DNA of 64,000 bases from Burkholderia oklahomensis C6786 (GTDB taxonomy: Bacteria > Pseudomonadota > Gammaproteobacteria > Burkholderiales > Burkholderiaceae), in contig NZ_CP009556.1 of the NCBI RefSeq assembly GCF_000959365.1, forward strand, positions 2,232,001-2,296,000, read 5' to 3'. The notes beneath the pieces were generated by a model. It did no database searches. It worked only from the letters and a program-made list of their open reading frames with translations, and had not been told where the DNA came from. The first letter of the stretch is position 1; each line of letters starts with the position of its first letter. Below are positions 17,367 to 26,416 of the stretch, piece by piece. The position numbers and the translations under genes are program-made.

Positions 17367-18083
17367 ATGACTTTCGAATTCGCACTTCGCCTTTTCACCG
17401 CGTTCGCCTGCGGGGTCGCCATCGGCCTAGAACGGCAGATCCGCCAGCGCACGGCCGGCCTGCGCACGATCACGCTCGTCGCGAGCGGCGCGTGTCTTTT
17501 CGTCACGCTCGGCGTCCTGACGGGCAACGGAATTCCCGGCGTCACGCAAATCGCCGCGTACGTCGTCTCCGGCGTCGGCTTTCTCGGCGGCGGCGTCATC
17601 ATGCGCGACAAAGGCTCGATCCAGGGCATCAACACCGCGGCGACCCTCTGGTGCTCCGCCGCGGTCGGCGTGCTGTCGGGCGCCGGCCACTTCCTGCCCG
17701 CGCTCGCGGGCACGGGCGTCGTGCTTCTGACGAACACGCTGCTGCGCGGCGTGAGCCAGGCGATCAACGCGACGCCGGTGTCGAACGCCGATCTCGTGCG
17801 CGAATACCAGATCACGGCGATCTGCCTCGCATCGGACGAAGTGCACATCCGGACGCTGCTGTCGAACTCGATGTATGCGAAGCCGCTGTCTTTCCAGAGC
17901 CTGACGAGCGAGGACGTGCCGCGCGAGTCCGACGCGCCCGAGCGCATCAAGGTGACGGCGACCCTCAAGCTGCATCCGAAGGATCAGCAGAAGCTCGAGC
18001 AGATCGCGAGCCGGATGAGCATGGAAAAGAGCATCTCGAGCGTGAGCTGGACTGCGAAGGAGGCCGAACCGTTGATGGAGTGA
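17367..18083 (+). CDS. MgtC/SapB family membrane protein
   Basis: The 238-residue protein begins with GVAIGLERQIRQRTAGLRT, the family signature, has about five membrane segments in residues 1-135 including GVGFLGGGVIMRDKGSIQGINTAATLW, and ends in a soluble ACT-like domain (about 145-238). MgtC proteins support growth at low magnesium and inside macrophages, partly by modulating the F-type ATP synthase. It is transcribed alone; the next gene converges on it with a 14 bp gap. The start codon has only a weak ribosome-binding site. Confidence 0.88.
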   Translation: MTFEFALRLFTAFACGVAIGLERQIRQRTAGLRTITLVASGACLFVTLGVLTGNGIPGVTQIAAYVVSGVGFLGGGVIMRDKGSIQGINTAATLWCSAAVGVLSGAGHFLPALAGTGVVLLTNTLLRGVSQAINATPVSNADLVREYQITAICLASDEVHIRTLLSNSMYAKPLSFQSLTSEDVPRESDAPERIKVTATLKLHPKDQQKLEQIASRMSMEKSISSVSWTAKEAEPLME

Positions 18084-18097
18084 CCGCCGCCGCGCGC

Positions 18098-18817
18098 TCA
18101 CGGCGTCTCGATCAGCCCCATCGCGATCGCCTTCACGACGGCCTGCACCTTGTTCGTCGCGCCGAGCTTGTCGAGGATGTTGTTCACGTGGAAGTTCACG
18201 GTGCGCTCGGAGATGCTCAGGATCTGGCCGATTTCGCACGCCGTCTTGCCTTCGCCCGTCCAGCACAGCACTTCGCGCTCGCGATGCGTGAGCGCCACAC
18301 CCGACTCGGGCGCGAGCTTCGGCACGAGGAAGCGGCTCATCAGCGAATGCGACATGTTCGCGAGCCAGTTCGCCTGCAGCGTCAGCTGATTGATCTCGGC
18401 GGACGTCAGCCGATCCGTGTGCCGTGCGATCGTCAGGAGCCCGAACACCCCGCGCGGCGCCCAGCTCGACTGCGCGACCCCGACGGCGAGCCCGTGATCG
18501 CGCGCGTCGTTCCACAGCGTCGTCCCGTCGCTGCGGCTTGCTTCGGGCCAGACGATCATGTTCGTGCTGAGCGCGCCGTCGCGCACGGTCGGATCGACCT
18601 CCAGGTAGTTCATCTCCTGATAGCGCTCCATCCAGCCGTTCGGATAGGTATCGAAGATCGCGACGGCCGGCTTTGAAATCGGCAGCGGCACGCGTATGCC
18701 ATAGCAGCAATATTCGAAGCCGAGCCGCTTCGAATACGCGGCGATTTGTCGGAAGAGCTGCTGCTCGTTCTCTGCGGCGCTAAATTGAAGATAGGCATCT
18801 TGCCAGCGCAGTTCCAT
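18098..18817 (-). CDS. btaR1/bpsR-like: LuxR-family acyl-homoserine-lactone receptor/regulator
   Basis: The 239-residue protein has an autoinducer-binding domain at about 1-165 with the conserved Trp-Tyr-Asp pattern in NGWMERYQEMNYLEVDP and Trp/Gly further on, and a LuxR helix-turn-helix at about 172-235 (LTHREREVLCWTGEGKTACEIGQ). It is the receptor half of the module with the synthase at 19543-20154. The R-RsaM-I order and this neighbourhood match QS-1 of the pseudomallei group, known to use octanoyl-homoserine lactone. It is divergent from the RsaM-like gene across 73 bp. Confidence 0.93.
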   Translation of the reverse strand: MELRWQDAYLQFSAAENEQQLFRQIAAYSKRLGFEYCCYGIRVPLPISKPAVAIFDTYPNGWMERYQEMNYLEVDPTVRDGALSTNMIVWPEASRSDGTTLWNDARDHGLAVGVAQSSWAPRGVFGLLTIARHTDRLTSAEINQLTLQANWLANMSHSLMSRFLVPKLAPESGVALTHREREVLCWTGEGKTACEIGQILSISERTVNFHVNNILDKLGATNKVQAVVKAIAMGLIETP

Positions 18818-18890
18818 TCGTTCTCCAGCAGCTTCACGCTGTCATACTTGCTAGGTTTCAGCACGCGCGCGGACTGATACATTCCGCGGC

Positions 18891-19334
18891 ATGAATTCAC
18901 CATTGCTCCACCGCTTTCGCGGCCCATCCACCGACGGCTATGTGCGCCTGCCCTTGCACGCGCTCGCCGAACTGCAGCTCGTCCACGTATCGTCCGGAAT
19001 CGATTCCGGATTGCTCGTCGAACTGCGCGCGAGCGAGGTCGACGCCCGCCTCGCCGGCTACACCGAATGGGAGCGGCCGTCGAGCGCAGGCGCAGTGCAC
19101 CTCACGATCGGCTGGGACTGGTACATCGACGGCGTCACGGGCGCATTCGTCATCGCATGGGGCGACGTGCGCAGCAACGTGATGGGCATCGACAGCGACG
19201 GCGTCGACATCGGGATGGACCCGACGTCAGCCGCGCTGTCGCGCCGGCTCGCCCGGTTGAACTGGCCGGCGGCCGTCGCCGCTGCGATGCTTCGTCGCGG
19301 CGATTTTTCTTACGCAGGTCCCACCCTGCAGTGA
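18891..19334 (+). CDS. rsaM-like: RsaM-like quorum-sensing modulator (DUF4902 type)
   Basis: The 147-residue protein sits between the luxR- and luxI-type genes, the position of RsaM in Burkholderia and Pseudomonas fuscovaginae. Blocks such as DGYVRLPLHALAELQLVHVS, TEWERPSSAGAVHLTIGWDW and SNVMGIDSDGVDIG fit the compact beta-rich RsaM family. RsaM proteins dampen or balance signal production without an obvious DNA-binding motif, and none is seen here. The gene is co-directional with luxI, about 208 bp upstream of it. Confidence 0.8.
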   Translation: MNSPLLHRFRGPSTDGYVRLPLHALAELQLVHVSSGIDSGLLVELRASEVDARLAGYTEWERPSSAGAVHLTIGWDWYIDGVTGAFVIAWGDVRSNVMGIDSDGVDIGMDPTSAALSRRLARLNWPAAVAAAMLRRGDFSYAGPTLQ

Positions 19335-19459
19335 TTCGCGTCAGTGCATATTGTCCAATTTTCCTCGAACGTTGCGGATTGACAAGCGAATTATCGAATC
19401 TTTGCAGTCCGACACTGACGAATCCGCCCCGCCTCCCCCAGCCCGCCCCGCTTTCCCGA

Positions 19460-19479
19460 CCCTGTAAGGGTTAACAGTT
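19460..19479 (+). promoter_or_regulatory. lux box upstream of the AHL synthase gene
   Basis: The 20-bp element contains CTG-N10-CAG (CTG at 19462-19464, CAG at 19475-19477) with partial dyad symmetry. It lies 64 bp before the synthase start, the expected position for a LuxR-type activator. It should mediate positive feedback by the receptor at 18098-18817. Confidence 0.8.
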
Positions 19480-19542
19480 ACCTGTCCTCGGAGCGCGCGA
19501 TGTAATGCGCCCATTCCAAAGCACACGCACGAGGACGACACC

Positions 19543-20154
19543 ATGCGAACTTTCGTTCATGGCGATGGGCGCCTGCCGAGCGACTTGGCGGCTGATCTGG
19601 GCCTTTATCGGCACCGCGTTTTCGTCGAGCAGCTCGGCTGGAAGTTGCCGTCGGCAAGCGAAGGGTTCGAGCGGGATCAGTACGATCGCGACGATACCGT
19701 CTACGTGGTCGCCCGCGACGACGACGGGGAAATCTGCGGTTGTGCCCGGCTGCTGCCGACGACCCGCCCGTACCTGCTGGAGGAGCTGTTCCCGACCCTG
19801 GTCGCGGACGACATGCCGCTGCCGCAGTCGGCCACCGTCTGGGAGCTGTCGCGCTTCGCCGCGAACGCCGAAGATCCGACCGGCGGCGGCAATCCGGCCT
19901 GGGCGGTGCGGCCGATGCTCGCGGCCGTCGTCGAGTGCGCGGTGCGGCTCGGCGCGAAGCAGTTGATCGGCGTGACGTTCCTCAGCATGGAGCGCCTGTT
20001 CCGCCGGATCGGCGTGCACGCGCACCGGGCGGGGCCTGCGCAGCAGATCGACGGGCGCATGGTGGTCGCATGCTGGATCGATCTCGACAGCCAGACGCTC
20101 GCCGCGCTCGGCCTCGACCCGGAGCTGTGCGCGCCGCGCGCCGAAGCGGCTTGA
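19543..20154 (+). CDS. btaI1/bpsI-like: Acyl-homoserine-lactone synthase (LuxI family)
   Basis: The 203-residue protein keeps the LuxI invariant residues: Arg/Phe in YRHRVFVEQLGW (R25, F27, W33), Asp45 and Asp48 in the DQYD segment, R69 in CARLLPTT, and E101/R104 in WELSRFA. It joins an acyl chain from acyl-ACP to the homoserine moiety of S-adenosylmethionine. By synteny it should make mainly octanoyl-homoserine lactone; chain length was not deduced from sequence. A lux box lies 64 bp upstream. Confidence 0.95.
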   Translation: MRTFVHGDGRLPSDLAADLGLYRHRVFVEQLGWKLPSASEGFERDQYDRDDTVYVVARDDDGEICGCARLLPTTRPYLLEELFPTLVADDMPLPQSATVWELSRFAANAEDPTGGGNPAWAVRPMLAAVVECAVRLGAKQLIGVTFLSMERLFRRIGVHAHRAGPAQQIDGRMVVACWIDLDSQTLAALGLDPELCAPRAEAA

Positions 20155-20215
20155 GCGCGCCCGATCGACGGTCCTCGGAACCGTGCCGTTCATCATTCAA
20201 GGAGGTAAGTACCCC

Positions 20216-21043
20216 GTGGACCATTCATCGGTATTTCGCGCGATGCTCCCCACGTTCGATGCCGGCGAAACCCGCATTGCCGTCGCGTACCCGTCGTTCG
20301 CCGAGCGTCTGCCGCTCGTGCGGCTCGACCGACAAGGGCTCGTGTTCCGCGCGCGGGGCGCGATGCCGCCCGTCTGCGGACTGCCTCGCTCGGCGACGCT
20401 GTACCTCGACAACGAGCCGCTGTGCACGCTGCGGCTCGTGATCCGCGAAGTCGCGCCATGCGACGGCGGCGCGCACGACCTGACGATGCAGCCGTCGGCC
20501 GCGAACGGCGACGCGCTTCTCTGGCATGCGCTGCGCAAGCGCTGCCGGCGTGCGGACGCACCGCTCGCGCAACGCGCGCCCGACCGCCGCGCGGCGGCGC
20601 CGGCACACCGGAACGGCGCCGCGAAGCTCGATGAATCGTGCGCCCAGCCCGCGATTGGGGTCGGAGCCTGCATGCGTGTGACGCGAAGCGCCGCGTTCCG
20701 CCTCACGGACCGCGGCGACGCGCTCTTTTTCGCCGATTGGCTCGAATACCACTTCGACGAATTGCGCGCGCTCGCGCAAGGCCTGTCGCCCCGGCTGCAT
20801 CTGAACGAGCTCGAGCGGCATCTGACGGGCGACGAGGTCGACGTGCGCTTCGTCTACGACATCGACGGCCACGCGGACCGCCGAATGCTCACCGACTGCG
20901 CACGGCAGACATGCGACTGGATCGCAGCCGAAGTGCGCCTCCGCTTCGATCTGCCGATCGCCGAGCAGCGCTTCGGCGCGCGCAAGCCGCGCCGTGCGGC
21001 GCGGTCTACTCGTTTTCGTCGAAGTAATAGTGGCCGAACTTGA
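20216..21043 (+). CDS. Uncharacterised protein downstream of the AHL synthase
   Basis: The 275-residue protein uses a GTG start at 20216, chosen because a full AAGGAGG ribosome-binding site precedes it by about 8 bp. It begins 61 bp after the synthase stop on the same strand, so it may be quorum-controlled. Two globular parts are visible, about 1-100 and 155-255 ([22 protein letters not shown]), joined by an Arg/Ala-rich linker. No known domain was recognised. Its last 38 bp overlap the convergent ribA gene. Confidence 0.7.
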   Translation: MDHSSVFRAMLPTFDAGETRIAVAYPSFAERLPLVRLDRQGLVFRARGAMPPVCGLPRSATLYLDNEPLCTLRLVIREVAPCDGGAHDLTMQPSAANGDALLWHALRKRCRRADAPLAQRAPDRRAAAPAHRNGAAKLDESCAQPAIGVGACMRVTRSAAFRLTDRGDALFFADWLEYHFDELRALAQGLSPRLHLNELERHLTGDEVDVRFVYDIDGHADRRMLTDCARQTCDWIAAEVRLRFDLPIAEQRFGARKPRRAARSTRFRRSNSGRT

Positions 21044-21671
21044 GCTGCTTCGTGCGGATGTAGCGCTCGTTCTCCTCACGCACCGGCACCGCGAGCGCGA
21101 CGCGCTCGCAGACCGGGATGCCATGCCGCACGAGGGTGTCGAACTTCTTCGGATTGTTGCTCATCAACCGGACCGACGTGACCTTCAGGATCCTCAGGAT
21201 CGCGGCGGCGGAATCGTACTCGCGCGCGTCGTCCGGCAGGCCGAGGTCGAGGTTCGCCTCGACGGTGTCGCGCCCCTGCTCCTGCAGCGCGTACGCGCGG
21301 ATCTTGTTGCTCAGGCCGATTCCGCGGCCTTCGTGCCCGCGTAGATACAGCAGCACGCCGCGCCCCTCGGCGGCGATGTAGCGCAACGCGAGATCGAGCT
21401 GCTCGCCGCAATCGCATCGATACGAGCCGAACACGTCGCCCGTCAGGCATTCGGAATGAAGCCGCGTCAGCACCGACCGCTGCTCGGCGACGTCGCCCAT
21501 CACGAGCGCGAGGTGCTCGGCATCGCCGCCCGCGACGCGAAACGCATACGACGTGAAAATGCCGTAGCGGGTGGGAAGCGTCGCCGTGGCGACGAGCGTC
21601 ACGCACTCGGGCGCGGCGCCGTCGTCAGGATGCGGCGATTCAGGACGCGAAGACATCATGGAATGCATCAA
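21006..21671 (-). CDS. ribA: GTP cyclohydrolase II
   Basis: The 221-residue protein has the zinc site C-x10-C-x-C in [19 protein letters not shown], the GTP-binding and catalytic block [13 protein letters not shown], and the later LMSNNPKK motif. It makes 2,5-diamino-6-ribosylamino-4-pyrimidinone 5'-phosphate, the first step of riboflavin synthesis. It is a stand-alone enzyme with no fused RibB domain and no other rib genes nearby. Several Met codons occur in the first seven residues and the exact start is uncertain by a few residues. Confidence 0.94.
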   Translation of the reverse strand: MMHSMMSSRPESPHPDDGAAPECVTLVATATLPTRYGIFTSYAFRVAGGDAEHLALVMGDVAEQRSVLTRLHSECLTGDVFGSYRCDCGEQLDLALRYIAAEGRGVLLYLRGHEGRGIGLSNKIRAYALQEQGRDTVEANLDLGLPDDAREYDSAAAILRILKVTSVRLMSNNPKKFDTLVRHGIPVCERVALAVPVREENERYIRTKQLKFGHYYFDENE

Positions 21672-21835
21672 ACGAAAGAATTAAGGAATGTTCTGGATGG
21701 CGAGTGCACGGAGTTTACCGCTAATCTGCAAACTGGACGCACCCGCCCGCGGACACGGATTTATACTGAACGCTTCACCCGACGCGGCGGCCGCGCGCCG
21801 CCTTCCGCGAATCGCCCAGCCAAGGGAGACAGCGT

Positions 21836-22300
21836 ATGAGCCTCACGGTCGCACATATTCTCAGGTCCAAGCCCGATTCGGGACGCACGATTCACACGAT
21901 CGAAAAGTCCGATTCCGTCTACAACGCGATCAAGCTGATGGCTGAAAAGAGCATCGGCGCCCTGCTCGTGATGGACGGCGCGGACATTGCCGGCATCGTG
22001 ACGGAACGCGACTACGCACGCAAGGTGGTACTCCTCGACCGCTCGTCGAAAGCGACGCGCGTCGAGGAAATCATGACGTCGAAGGTGCGCTACGTCGAAC
22101 CGACGCAAACGAGCGACGAATGCATGGCGCTGATGACGGAGCACCGGATGCGCCACTTGCCCGTCCTCGACGACGGCAGGCTCATCGGTCTCGTGTCGAT
22201 CGGCGATCTCGTGAAGAGCGTGATTGCCGACCAGCAGTTCACGATCGATCAATTGGAGCATTACATTCACGGGATTCCTGCCGCCGTGCATTCGCAGTAA
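21836..22300 (+). CDS. Tandem CBS-domain protein
   Basis: The 154-residue protein is two CBS motifs in tandem (about 10-65 and 78-132) with GIVTERDYARKV and GLVSIGDLVKSVI as the characteristic segment ends. CBS pairs bind adenosyl nucleotides such as AMP or NADH and act as energy or redox sensors. There is no attached catalytic domain. AGGGAG lies 8 bp before the ATG. It is divergent from ribA and ends in a terminator-like hairpin shared with the DUF4148 gene. Confidence 0.92.
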   Translation: MSLTVAHILRSKPDSGRTIHTIEKSDSVYNAIKLMAEKSIGALLVMDGADIAGIVTERDYARKVVLLDRSSKATRVEEIMTSKVRYVEPTQTSDECMALMTEHRMRHLPVLDDGRLIGLVSIGDLVKSVIADQQFTIDQLEHYIHGIPAAVHSQ

Positions 22301-22324
22301 GCACGCGCCGCCGCGGCGTCCATC

Positions 22325-22355
22325 AAAAAATGCCCAAACGCTGCGCGTCTGGGCA
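22325..22355 (-). terminator. Rho-independent terminator
   Basis: The arms TGCCCAAACGC and GCGTCTGGGCA pair with one mismatch around a TGC loop. The A6 run on the left reads as U6 on the minus strand, so it ends transcription from the DUF4148 gene at 22501-22842 and may also stop the convergent CBS transcript. Confidence 0.7.
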
Positions 22356-22500
22356 AAGCCGCCGGAATGCGGCGACGGAGGTTCGGCTCCTGTATCGCGA
22401 ACCCGGCGGCATCATGCCGGCTCGCGGTTTATAGAATCGACCTCTTCACGTTTGCTGACGGGCGCCCGGCACCGCCGTGCGCGAATTCGGCCCGATCGCC

Positions 22501-22842
22501 TCAGTTGCCGAAGTAGACCGAATGGCCGAACGACGGCGACGTCGGCGACATGCTCGCACGGCCGCCGGATTCCGACGCGCCGGTCGGCTGTACGCCATAG
22601 CCGCTCGTGTCAGCGTGCGTAAGCGTCTGCTGTGCAGGTTGCATGCGTTGCGACGCAGCCTGGACGTTCGTCGGGTACTGGGTTTCGCCGGATTCGGGCT
22701 TGTAGCCGTTCTGCTCGAGCTGGACGAGTTCGGACTTCACTTGCTCGCGGGTCAGCGGCTGCTGCTGGTCGGCTTGCGCGAACGAAACGAGCGGCGCGGC
22801 GAGGATCGAAGCGGCGACGGCTGCATAAACGAACGATTTCAT
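22501..22842 (-). CDS. Small exported DUF4148 protein
   Basis: The 113-residue protein has a 22-residue signal peptide (MKSFVYAAVAASILAAPLVSFA) and the DUF4148 core LTREQVKSELVQLEQNGYKPESG, followed by a Ser/Gly/Thr-rich tail ending FGHSVYFGN. A GGAGG ribosome-binding site sits before the ATG at 22842. This family is abundant in Burkholderia, often in many copies, and its function is unknown. It is likely periplasmic. It is monocistronic and has its own terminator. Confidence 0.9.
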   Translation of the reverse strand: MKSFVYAAVAASILAAPLVSFAQADQQQPLTREQVKSELVQLEQNGYKPESGETQYPTNVQAASQRMQPAQQTLTHADTSGYGVQPTGASESGGRASMSPTSPSFGHSVYFGN

Positions 22843-23357
22843 GATTAACCTCCGGAATGTTGTATTTGCGTCGCTCCAGGCACCGTTGCCGTAAGCGATT
22901 GATTCCAGTCTAGTCACCGGCACAACGCGGGGAAACCCCTAGTTCGGACATACAGCGTTGCGCCAATGACAAGAATTGCCGGCTGTATCACGATCGAAAG
23001 GTCGTTAAAAGCATCATATCGGCAACAATAGGCAGCAGCCCGGCGGAACGGCCTGCAGGCTGTCTGATCTGTCGTTTTGTTGTATATTTGTAAAGTTTGC
23101 CTCATCCGTTGCTTCATCGCCCCCGATCATGCGCACACCGATCTTCCACGCTTGCTTTGCGCGCCGCCCACGCGGTTCGCGCACGGCCGTGGCCGCCGTC
23201 GCGATGCGCTCCCTCCTTCGAAGCACGCTTGCGGCGCCGCTCGCCGCGGCCCGGCGCTTGACCTGACAGCAGCCCCAATCCCGGAGCCGCGTCAACCAGG
23301 CTCCGGGCGATCCCGCAGGTTGGCCATGCCACCCAAGCCGATCATTTGGAGACTGTC
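22843..23357. other. Gene-free region between DUF4148 and rnk genes
   Basis: These 515 bases carry the divergent promoters but no supported gene. The centre (about 22960-23100) is more AT-rich than its surroundings. The right half is GC-rich with short frames lacking ribosome-binding sites. Confidence 0.4.
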
Positions 23358-23756
23358 ATGAAAAACAGGATTTACCAGCTCACCGAACTCGACGTTGCGC
23401 GCCTCGAAAGGCACGCGGAACGCAACCCGCGCTACCAGGAAATGCTCGATACGCTGCTCGAGCGCGCGGATATTGTCGAACCTAACAAGATTCAGGCGAA
23501 CGTCGTCACGATGAACTCGCAGATCAAGCTGATCGACGAGACCGCCGGCCAGGACATGGCCTGGACCATCGTCTATCCGGACGCGGCCAATTTCGAGCAA
23601 GGCCGGTTGAACGTATTTTCGCCGGTCGGCATGGCGCTCCTCGGCGCGCGCTGCGGCGAGCAGGTGAAGGTCACCCTGCCGGGCGGCGCGGACGCGACGC
23701 TGAAAATCGCCGAGATCGTCTACCAGCCCGAAGCGAGCGGCGATTACACGCACTGA
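23358..23756 (+). CDS. rnk: Rnk, regulator of nucleoside diphosphate kinase (GreA/GreB-like)
   Basis: The 132-residue protein has a short N-terminal helical part (about 1-45) and a C-terminal FKBP-like domain of the GreA/GreB type. Typical segments are DETAGQDMAWTIVYPDAAN and the SPVGMALLGARCGEQVKV block. Rnk binds RNA polymerase, competes with Gre/DksA-type factors and alters nucleotide pools. GGAG lies 6 bp before the ATG at 23358; the longer frame would add four residues. The gene is followed by a strong bidirectional terminator. Confidence 0.9.
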   Translation: MKNRIYQLTELDVARLERHAERNPRYQEMLDTLLERADIVEPNKIQANVVTMNSQIKLIDETAGQDMAWTIVYPDAANFEQGRLNVFSPVGMALLGARCGEQVKVTLPGGADATLKIAEIVYQPEASGDYTH

Positions 23757-23854
23757 ACCGGCAGCCCCCGGGCGCCCCACGGTTGCCGGAGCGCCGCCGG
23801 CCTTGTAGGCGAACGCCGGTGAACCCGTGCCGCCCCCGACACCGGATGATCAAG

Positions 23855-23891
23855 AAAAAAGCGAGGATGCGTACGCAATCCTCGCTTTTTT
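23855..23891. terminator. Strong bidirectional rho-independent terminator after rnk
   Basis: GCGAGGAT (23861-23868) pairs perfectly with ATCCTCGC (23878-23885). The stem is flanked by A6 on the left and T6 on the right, so it works in both directions. It separates rnk from the convergent porin. Confidence 0.85.
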
Positions 23892-23929
23892 GTTTCCACG
23901 TAACACGCTCGACATCGACGCAGCGCATG

Positions 23930-23955
23930 AAAAAAGGCGCCCGAAGGCGCCTTTT
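23930..23955 (-). terminator. Rho-independent terminator of the major porin gene
   Basis: GGCGCC (23936-23941), a CGAA loop and GGCGCC (23946-23951) form a hairpin with A-rich left flank and TTTT on the right. On the minus strand it lies 28 bp after the porin stop and ends in a U tract. Confidence 0.8.
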
Positions 23956-23982
23956 CGAGACTGGACAAGCCAGCCGTCACCC

Positions 23983-25107
23983 TTAGAAGCGGTGACGCAG
24001 ACCAACCGTTGCAGCGGTTTGGTTGATCGACGTGCTGAACGGCGTGTTGAGATCGCCGTTGTAGATCGACGCGTTCGCGTTCTTCGACGAACGCTGGTAC
24101 ACAGCCTGTGCGTACACGTCGGTGCGCTTCGACAGAGCGTAGTCGGCTTGAACGCCGATTTGGTTCCAGTGCGCGCTTTCGCCATTCACCTTGGCGTTCG
24201 TGTACGTGTATGCAGCACCCAGACCCAGAGCCGGCGTCAGGTTGTACTTCACGTTGGCTTCGTAGTTGTCCGCACGCACGGTTGCCGCGCCGTTTGCCAG
24301 GTTGTCGAGACGCGATTGCGTCCACAGCAGGCCACCTTGCAGCGGGCCGTATGCGTAGCTTGCGCCGGCGCCGTACACGCGCGAACGGCCTTGGATGCTC
24401 GCCACGTTCGAGCCGCCGATGTTGAAGCCGGTCAGCGGATCCGTTGCGCCGACGTTGTTCGCGCCCGCATTGTTAGCTTGCGAGTACGCAGCACCGATCT
24501 TCAGGCCTTGGAACTGATACGAAGCGCCCGCGCTGTAAGCACGGTTGTTCGCGAACTGCGAGTTGTTCGAGAACGAGTACGTGCCGCCGAATTGCAGGCC
24601 GGCGTAGTTCGCGCTCGTGAACTTGATCGTGTTGTTCACCGCAACGTCGCCGTTCGTGTTCAGGCGGTCGTTGTTGAGCGGGTGCGCGAAGTACGTGCCG
24701 CCCCAGGTGCCCGTTGCCGACAGCGGCGACAGGTAGTCTTGGGTTGCGTCGTACTGACGGCCCAGCGTGACGGTGCCGTAGTTGCTCGACAGGCCGACGA
24801 ACGCTTGACGGTTGAACATGCCGCCACCGTTGTTGAAGCGGCCGTTACCGATGTTGAAGCCGCTTTCCAACGTGAAGATCGCCTTCAGGCCGCCACCGAG
24901 GTCTTCCGAACCGCGCAGACCGAAGCGGCTTTGGTCGACGCCCGAGCCAACCGACCACAGCGACTTGCCCGAGCCCGACGGCGTCGCGACGTTGCTTTGG
25001 TACGTGATGCCTGCGTCGAGCACGCCGTACAGCGTGACGCTGCTTTGTGCGTGTGCGACGGTGGCGAACGATGCAGCAACTGCTGCAACAATCAGAGTCT
25101 TGTTCAT
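23983..25107 (-). CDS. omp38: Major outer-membrane porin, Omp38/OpcP type
   Basis: The 374-residue precursor has a 20-residue signal peptide ending VAHA before QSSVTLYGVLDAG and ends in the outer-membrane C-terminal Phe. SRFGLRGSEDLGGGLKAIFTLE and FNRQAFVGLSS are the porin hallmarks. Sequence and neighbourhood (rnk, ribA, quorum-sensing genes) match the trimeric Omp38 porin of the pseudomallei group. Codon choice is more restricted than in neighbours, with TTC, AAC and GTT common, as expected of a highly expressed gene. The ATG at 25107 is preceded by GGAG at about 8 bp; an upstream frame extension has no signal peptide. Confidence 0.93.
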   Translation of the reverse strand: MNKTLIVAAVAASFATVAHAQSSVTLYGVLDAGITYQSNVATPSGSGKSLWSVGSGVDQSRFGLRGSEDLGGGLKAIFTLESGFNIGNGRFNNGGGMFNRQAFVGLSSNYGTVTLGRQYDATQDYLSPLSATGTWGGTYFAHPLNNDRLNTNGDVAVNNTIKFTSANYAGLQFGGTYSFSNNSQFANNRAYSAGASYQFQGLKIGAAYSQANNAGANNVGATDPLTGFNIGGSNVASIQGRSRVYGAGASYAYGPLQGGLLWTQSRLDNLANGAATVRADNYEANVKYNLTPALGLGAAYTYTNAKVNGESAHWNQIGVQADYALSKRTDVYAQAVYQRSSKNANASIYNGDLNTPFSTSINQTAATVGLRHRF

Positions 25108-25692
25108 GCGTGGAGCTCCCTTTTTAAAAAGGTAGGCCTTGCGACCTCGTTTCGATAAACGGTCTGCAACCGCCCGGAAGCGCCACATCGGCTTGCGAAA
25201 CTACCTGCATGGCCGCGCCCGGATGGTTGCCCGTTATGGGAACCGTGAGTTTAGGGGTGTACCCTAGGGCCGCCATTCGCGAATAAAGAAATAAGCTTTT
25301 CCAGAACTAGAAATAATAGAAATGCCATTCTCTTATAAGTATTTGTTTTGTATGCCGTTTTTGACCTCTTGACACCGTCTTTTTGGCGGGGTCGGTACGA
25401 GCATTCTTCTGTGTCAGCGTCTTGACGGTTGCGTATAAACAACAAACGTCTACGCGCCGAATTAACGAGATCGGTATTTTTTACTCGTTTTAACGCAATC
25501 GCCGTCAGCGGAAAGAAAGGCTATCGACAAGCAGACATCAATAGGTTCGGATGATTTTCCGTTCCGCGCGGCCATCGAGCACCGTAACAGCCGTTACAGG
25601 ATTCGTAACGATAGACGGCGCGCGACGCGTTAGGGTCGAATCTGCGGCGCCGCTTTGGCTCGCGCCGCATCCGGTTCACTAACGGAGCTACC
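25108..25692. other. AT-rich promoter and leader region of the major porin
   Basis: This 585-base gap is markedly more AT-rich (especially 25270-25500) than the rest of the window. On the minus strand it holds several possible -10 elements and would give the porin a long leader. No gene is supported. A long untranslated leader is a plausible target for small-RNA control, as with enteric porins; this is inference. Confidence 0.5.
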
Positions 25693-26100
25693 ATGAATCG
25701 ACGCCATTTTCTTCGCACGCTCTCGCTCGCCGGCACCGCGCTTGCCGGCGGCCTCGGCTTCGGCGCCGCCGCGACCGCTCAGCAGCCGCCCGGACCGCCG
25801 CAGTCGCCGCCCGGCTATCGGCCGCCCGATTACCGCCCGCCGATGCAGCCGCGGCCCGCCCGGCCGCCGTATCCCGGCCGTCCGAACCAGCCGCCCCCGC
25901 CGCTTCGACACGAACGTCGTCCCGCGCCCCCGCGCCCGCGCGGCTATGTGTGGACAAACGGCTACTGGGGCTGGCGCGGCGGCCGGTACGTGTGGATCCC
26001 GGGCCGCTGGGTCGCGCAGCGCCCCGGCCATCGCTGGGTGCCGGGCTATTGGCAGCAGCGGGGAGGAACGTGGATCTATATCGATGGGCGCTGGAATTGA
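25693..26100 (+). CDS. Exported WxxGxW-repeat protein with Tat-like signal
   Basis: The 135-residue protein begins MNRRHFLRTLSLAG, a twin-arginine-like signal ending near ATAQ. A Pro/Arg-rich linker follows (about 30-82), then four repeats of the W-x-x-G-x-W type: VWTNGYW, VWIPGRW, RWVPGYW and WIYIDGRW. Such repeats occur in small Burkholderiales envelope proteins of unknown function. A GGAG-like site (ACGGAGC) lies 8 bp before the ATG. It is transcribed alone. Confidence 0.85.
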   Translation: MNRRHFLRTLSLAGTALAGGLGFGAAATAQQPPGPPQSPPGYRPPDYRPPMQPRPARPPYPGRPNQPPPPLRHERRPAPPRPRGYVWTNGYWGWRGGRYVWIPGRWVAQRPGHRWVPGYWQQRGGTWIYIDGRWN

Positions 26101-26336
26101 GCGCGGTCCGGAGCGCACGGCTGCCTTCCGCGAAGCGTGTTGCGCGCGGCAGACGCCAACCCGAGATTTTCGACGAGCCGCGCGCGTGCTCGCCGCCCGG
26201 CGCACGGTTCCGGTTCATCCGGCGATCGTACGAGCGCGCCCGCGGAAGGCAGCCCGCCGCCCGTCGCCACGCGGCCCCGGCCGCTATCGCGTCGATTGCA
26301 AGTTTCCATCGCCCCTAGTCAATAGAGTGTTGCTGT

Positions 26337-26360
26337 TTATATCGCAATTGGCCGATATAA
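26337..26360. promoter_or_regulatory. Perfect 8-8-8 inverted repeat, candidate ArsR-type operator
   Basis: TTATATCG (26337-26344) and CGATATAA (26353-26360) are exact complements around an 8-bp spacer. The element overlaps the spacer and -10 region of a plausible promoter with TTGCTG at 26330-26335. It lies 57 bp before the ArsR-type regulator gene, so autoregulation is the simplest reading. Confidence 0.65.
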
Positions 26361-26416
26361 GCTTCGGAAACTGACGATTCGCACGATTTGATTCGCACGA
26401 TTTCACCGCCTTGTCC

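Noticed and set aside
18818..18890. A second lux box in the luxR/rsaM intergenic region
   Set aside because: CTG occurs but the partner CAG at N10 spacing does not; no acceptable dyad was found.
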